Positions 60,749 to 64,000 of a DNA stretch of 64,000 nt are shown here, piece by piece (position 1 is the stretch's first letter; every line of letters begins with the position of its first letter). The translations under genes were made by a program, and so were the position numbers. The notes beneath the pieces were generated by a model. It was given only the letters and a program-made list of their open reading frames with translations. It was not told the origin of the DNA and did not search any database. Source of the DNA: Anaeromyxobacter sp. Fw109-5 (GTDB lineage: Bacteria > Myxococcota > Myxococcia > Myxococcales > Anaeromyxobacteraceae); assembly GCF_000017505.1 (NCBI RefSeq), contig NC_009675.1, forward strand, positions 4,220,501-4,284,500, written 5' to 3'.

Positions 60749-62374
60749 ATGCCCGACGAGCTTCGAAAGGGTCGCGAGTCGTATCGGCATCGAGCGTGGG
60801 CGGATGCCTACCACTCGCTCTCGCTCGCGGATGGGGCGACTCCACTCGCAGCCGAGGATCTCGAGCTGCTCGCCTCGGCGGCGTACCTCACCGGCCGGGA
60901 GCTCGCTTTTCACAACGCCCTCGACCGTGCTCATCACGCGCATCTCGACGCCGGCGGCCGTGTGCGGGCAGCACGGTGTGCCTTCTGGTCGGGGCTCACT
61001 CTCCTTCTCCGGGGCGATACCGCCCAGGCGACCGGATGGCTCGGGCGCGCTCAGCGGCTCGTCGAGGGCGAGGACTGCGTCGAGCACGGCTACCTTCTCC
61101 TGCCCGTGGCCGAGCAGCGTCTGGGCGAGGGCGATGGTGCGGGCGCGCACGTAGTGGCTGCGCGCGCCGCCGGGCTGGGCGACCGCTTCCGAGACGCAGA
61201 CCTGATCGCCTGCGCCCGGCACGTCCAGGGCCGCGCGCTCATCCAGGTAGGCCAGGTCCAGGCCGGACTCGCGCTCCTCGACGAGGCGATGCTCGCCGTC
61301 GTCGCGGGCGAGCTGGCGCCCATCATGACCGGGTTGATCTACTGCAGCGTCATCGACGCCTGCCAGGAGCTCCAGGCGCTCCGTCCTGCGCGCGAGTGGA
61401 CCACCGCGCTGGCCCGCTGGTGCGAGCAGCAACCCCAGCTGGTCGCCTTCACCAGCACGTGTCTCGTGCATCGCGCCGAGATCATGCAGCTGAACGGCGC
61501 CTGGACCGAGGCGATGGCGGAGGCCTGCCGCGCCTGCGAGCGGTTCTCCCAAGGGCTCGAGCGCGTTCCTCCAGCGGCGGCGTTCTACCGGCGAGCGGAG
61601 CTGCACCGGCTGCGCGGGGAGCTCGCGGCCGCGGAGGAGGCGTACCGCACCGCGAGCCGCCTGGGCCGGGACCCACAGCCGGGCCTCGCGCTGCTGCGGC
61701 TCGCCCAGGGCCGCACCGACGCGGCGTCCGCGGCCATCCGCCGCGTCGTCGGCGCGACCCCCGACCCGCTGCAGCGCGCGAAGCTGCTGCCCGCGCAGGT
61801 CGAGATCATGCTGGCCGTCGGCGGCGTCGACGAGGCGCGCAGCGCCTGCCGTGCGCTGGAGGAGTGCGCGGAGACCTTCGACACCGAGGTACTGCGAGCG
61901 CTGGCCGCGCAGGCGCGAGGCGCGGTCCTCCTGGCCGAACGCGAGGCCCAGGCCGCGCTCGGTGCGCTCCGTCGCGCGTTCGAGCTGTGGCAGCGGGTCG
62001 AGGCGCCCTACGAGGCCGCGCGTGTGCGGGCGCTGATGGGACTCGCGTGCCGCTCGCTCGGGGACCACGAGGCGGCCGACCTCGAGCTCGGCGCAGCCAG
62101 AGCCGTGTTCGAAGGGCTGGGAGCCTCGCCCGAGCTCGCTCGCCTCGACGCCATCCGTGAGCGTTCGACCCCGGCAGGCCGGTCGCCGCTCACGCCCCGC
62201 GAGCTCCAGGTCCTCCGCCTGGTCGCCGCCGGAAGGACGAACAAGGCCATCGCGGCCGAGCTGTTCCTCAGCGAGCGGACCATAGACCGCCACATCAGCA
62301 ACATCTTCAGGAAGCTGAACGTCCCTTCGCGGGCCGCCGCCACCGCCCACGCCTACGATCGAAAGCTCCTCTGA
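60749..62374 (+). CDS. LuxR-family regulator with TPR-like sensor domain
   Basis: The product has 541 residues. Helical repeats of MalT/TPR type occupy about 1-460; the C-terminal LuxR HTH is LTPRELQVLRLVAAGRTNKA, then LFLSERTIDRHISNIFRKLN. No ATPase or receiver domain, so it may be controlled by protein or ligand binding to the repeats. It follows the STAND gene in the same direction. Confidence 0.85.
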   Translation: MPDELRKGRESYRHRAWADAYHSLSLADGATPLAAEDLELLASAAYLTGRELAFHNALDRAHHAHLDAGGRVRAARCAFWSGLTLLLRGDTAQATGWLGRAQRLVEGEDCVEHGYLLLPVAEQRLGEGDGAGAHVVAARAAGLGDRFRDADLIACARHVQGRALIQVGQVQAGLALLDEAMLAVVAGELAPIMTGLIYCSVIDACQELQALRPAREWTTALARWCEQQPQLVAFTSTCLVHRAEIMQLNGAWTEAMAEACRACERFSQGLERVPPAAAFYRRAELHRLRGELAAAEEAYRTASRLGRDPQPGLALLRLAQGRTDAASAAIRRVVGATPDPLQRAKLLPAQVEIMLAVGGVDEARSACRALEECAETFDTEVLRALAAQARGAVLLAEREAQAALGALRRAFELWQRVEAPYEAARVRALMGLACRSLGDHEAADLELGAARAVFEGLGASPELARLDAIRERSTPAGRSPLTPRELQVLRLVAAGRTNKAIAAELFLSERTIDRHISNIFRKLNVPSRAAATAHAYDRKLL

Positions 62375-62512
62375 CCGGGTCCGCCGTCCGGCGCTGGGAA
62401 AAGTACTCACGCCGCCAGCGCCGCAGAGTGGGTGTTTTCGCCGAAGCGCGCCGGCGGCGCATGCCGCAGGTTCCGCCTGCGGAGGGGTGTCACGACGAGC
62501 GAGGAGGATGCC

Positions 62513-63433
62513 ATGACGGAGCCGCAGGCGCGCATCGCTGGTCAGGTGGGGACGCAGCAGGGACGTGACGACCCGGGCGCCGGCGAGGGCGCTCGCGAGC
62601 GATTGCTGTCGGGGCTCCCGACCACCGAGCGATGGCTGGACCTGAACGGCGTCTCCACCGCCGTGCTGGAAGGTGGCGACGGACCGTCGGTCGTGCTGCT
62701 GCACGGTCCGGGAGAGTACGGGGCCAAGTGGTTCCAGGTGCTGCCGGAGCTCGCGGCCACCCATCACGTCGTCGCGCCCGACCTGCCCGGCCACGGCGCG
62801 TCCGAGGTGATCGGCGGCACGCTCGACGCCGAGCGCGTCCTCGGATGGCTCGATGACTTGATCGAGTGCACCTATTCGGCGCCGGCCGCGCTGGTAGGCC
62901 ACGTCCTCGGAGGCGCCATCGCGGCTCGTTTCGCGATCCACCGCGCCGAGCGGCTGCGGAGCCTGGTGCTCGTCGATTCGCTCGGCCTCGCGGCGTTCCA
63001 GCCCGCGCCCGACTTCGCCGCCGCCCTGGGCGAATTCATCACCCAGCCGACGGAGGAGGCGCACGACCGGCTCTGGGGCCAGTGCGCCTTCGATCTGCAC
63101 GCGATGCGCGATCGGATCGGCGAGCGGTGGGAGTGGATCAAGGCGTACAACCTCGACCGTGCCCGGGCGCCGGGCCTGAGAGCCGCTCAGGAAGCGCTCA
63201 TGGAACAGTTCGGGTTCGCCGCGATCCCGCCGTCGGAGCTGGCGCGCATCGCCGTTCCGACCTCCCTGGTCTGGGGCCGGCACGACCTCGCGACTCCGCT
63301 GTCGGTCGCCGAGACCGTCAGCGCGAGACACGGATGGCCGTTGCGCGTCATCGAGAGCGCCGGCGACGACCCGCCGCTGGAGCAGCCCCGGGCGTTCCTC
63401 GAGGCCCTGCACGCCGCGCTCGGCAGCTCGTGA
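62513..63433 (+). CDS. Alpha/beta-hydrolase-fold protein lacking catalytic Ser and His
   Basis: The ATG follows GAGGAGGATGCC; 306 residues. The fold is clear (VVLLHGPGEYG, DLPGHGAS, VWGRHDLATPL), but the nucleophile elbow GHSLGG reads GHVLGG (V131) and the terminal GHDPPLEQP histidine motif reads GDDPPLEQP (D285). Two of three triad residues are therefore gone while the rest is well kept, so it is probably a non-catalytic ligand-binding protein. Next to a LuxR regulator. Confidence 0.82.
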   Translation: MTEPQARIAGQVGTQQGRDDPGAGEGARERLLSGLPTTERWLDLNGVSTAVLEGGDGPSVVLLHGPGEYGAKWFQVLPELAATHHVVAPDLPGHGASEVIGGTLDAERVLGWLDDLIECTYSAPAALVGHVLGGAIAARFAIHRAERLRSLVLVDSLGLAAFQPAPDFAAALGEFITQPTEEAHDRLWGQCAFDLHAMRDRIGERWEWIKAYNLDRARAPGLRAAQEALMEQFGFAAIPPSELARIAVPTSLVWGRHDLATPLSVAETVSARHGWPLRVIESAGDDPPLEQPRAFLEALHAALGSS

Positions 63434-63741
63434 CGGCGCTGCCCAGTCGGGGACACGATGCGTCTCAGCTGGCGGGAAGCCGCGCGGGCCCCAGCGCTGC
63501 CGAGGCGAGCTACCGGACCCGCGCCACTCGCAGGCGCACCGCCGACAAGAGGAGCGGGAACGAGGCGCGGGCGGGTCGTCGCGACCCGCTTCGTCGAGCT
63601 CTGCTCGACCCACACGTCCGACGACGTCCGTATACTGGGCCGAGCGCGGCTAACCTCGGCCATTGCCGGCCGGTTCTGCGCATGGAACAGGGGGGATTTC
63701 GAGCAGTTGTGCTCTGGACCGTGCCACTCGCCGTCGGTCCA
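63434..63741. other. Intergenic region without a recognised gene
   Basis: No convincing coding sequence. A GC-rich stretch gives long shadow frames on the minus strand that match nothing I recognise. Confidence 0.45.
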
Positions 63742-63996
63742 TCACCGGCGCACGAGCCGCTTCACCGCCTCCACTTCTCGGCACCCGAGCGCCTCGCACA
63801 AGATGCGGCGCGCCTTCCTGACCTCGGTCCAGAAGAAGAAGCTCATCAGGGAGTACCCGGTCAGCATCATCCCTCCGACCACCGCGAGTCCGACGCCGAC
63901 CCCAGCAGCTCGGCCAGACGGACCGAAGCCTTCCGCGAAGCCCACTCGCAGGAAGATGACGGCGACCGTGAGGAGTACACCGAACCAGAGCGCCAT
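63742..63996 (-). CDS. Small two-helix membrane protein
   Basis: The product has 84 residues, complete within the window. Two hydrophobic helices (about 3-18 and 30-54) are followed by a basic, amphipathic C-terminus with two cysteines (LCEALGC). Function unknown. Confidence 0.65.
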   Translation of the reverse strand: MALWFGVLLTVAVIFLRVGFAEGFGPSGRAAGVGVGLAVVGGMMLTGYSLMSFFFWTEVRKARRILCEALGCREVEAVKRLVRR

Positions 63997-64000
63997 GAAG

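Noticed and set aside
58097-63613. Open frame of 1838 codons on the minus strand
   Set aside because: It lies antisense to the STAND, LuxR and hydrolase genes, crosses clear intergenic DNA and has the Arg/Glu/Ala composition of a GC-rich shadow frame.

Overview
The window is very GC-rich, densely packed DNA with strong G/C third positions, many GTG starts and many 4-base ATGA/GTGA overlaps between neighbouring genes. Gene content (siroheme sulfite/nitrite reductase, a CysO/Mec-type sulfur carrier operon, DUF3014, AcfC-like binding protein, several ECF sigma/anti-sigma pairs, TreT, YceI pairs, a DUF4062 STAND protein) suggests a Myxococcota (deltaproteobacterial) chromosome, most likely Anaeromyxobacter-like. 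That assignment is inference. No rRNA, tRNA, CRISPR array, prophage or complete insertion sequence was seen.

Layout. 1-6.7 kb: sulfur assimilation. The end of a sulfite/nitrite reductase is followed by a promoter, a clear SAM-II riboswitch and an operon encoding a threonine-synthase-like enzyme, a GG-ending sulfur carrier, a MoeB-rhodanese activating enzyme, two cysteine synthases and a JAMM protease. 6.7-14.7 kb: assorted metabolic and envelope genes, a pirin remnant and a LarA-type racemase. 14.7-24 kb: two ECF sigma/anti-sigma modules inside an oxidant-defence island (RclA-like flavoprotein, MsrB, MsrA, MsrP-like molybdoenzyme with a membrane cytochrome, RclC-like DUF417 protein). Seven promoters in this island share a GTAAC(G/C) -35 element at constant spacing, so the island looks like one ECF regulon. 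24-31.6 kb: a glycosyltransferase / CBS-histidine kinase / receiver operon, a broken phosphoesterase, divergent PII and ammonium transporter genes separated by a 60-bp tandem repeat and a sigma-54 promoter, and trehalose synthase TreT. 31.6-40 kb: two YceI genes with a LysR regulator, a monoheme exported protein behind a structured leader, and an arsenic cluster (arsC, acr3, arsR) divergent from thiol-redox and permease genes.

41-45.4 kb holds what I consider the best discovery candidate: an OsmC-family peroxidase gene whose expected catalytic cysteine codon is an in-frame TGA, followed at the right distance by a two-stem hairpin with GG in its apical loop. This is a probable selenoprotein. 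It lies next to an AhpD-like and a flavin-binding gene.

45-64 kb is accessory: regulators paired with single enzymes (SDR/TetR, LysR/hydrolase, MBL/TetR), duplicated lipoprotein DNA (one copy broken), a direct repeat flanking an MBL/TetR module, a decayed mla transporter locus with a stop codon in Walker A, a DUF4062-NB-ARC-TPR STAND protein, a LuxR-TPR regulator and an alpha/beta-hydrolase-fold protein that has lost both its catalytic Ser and His.
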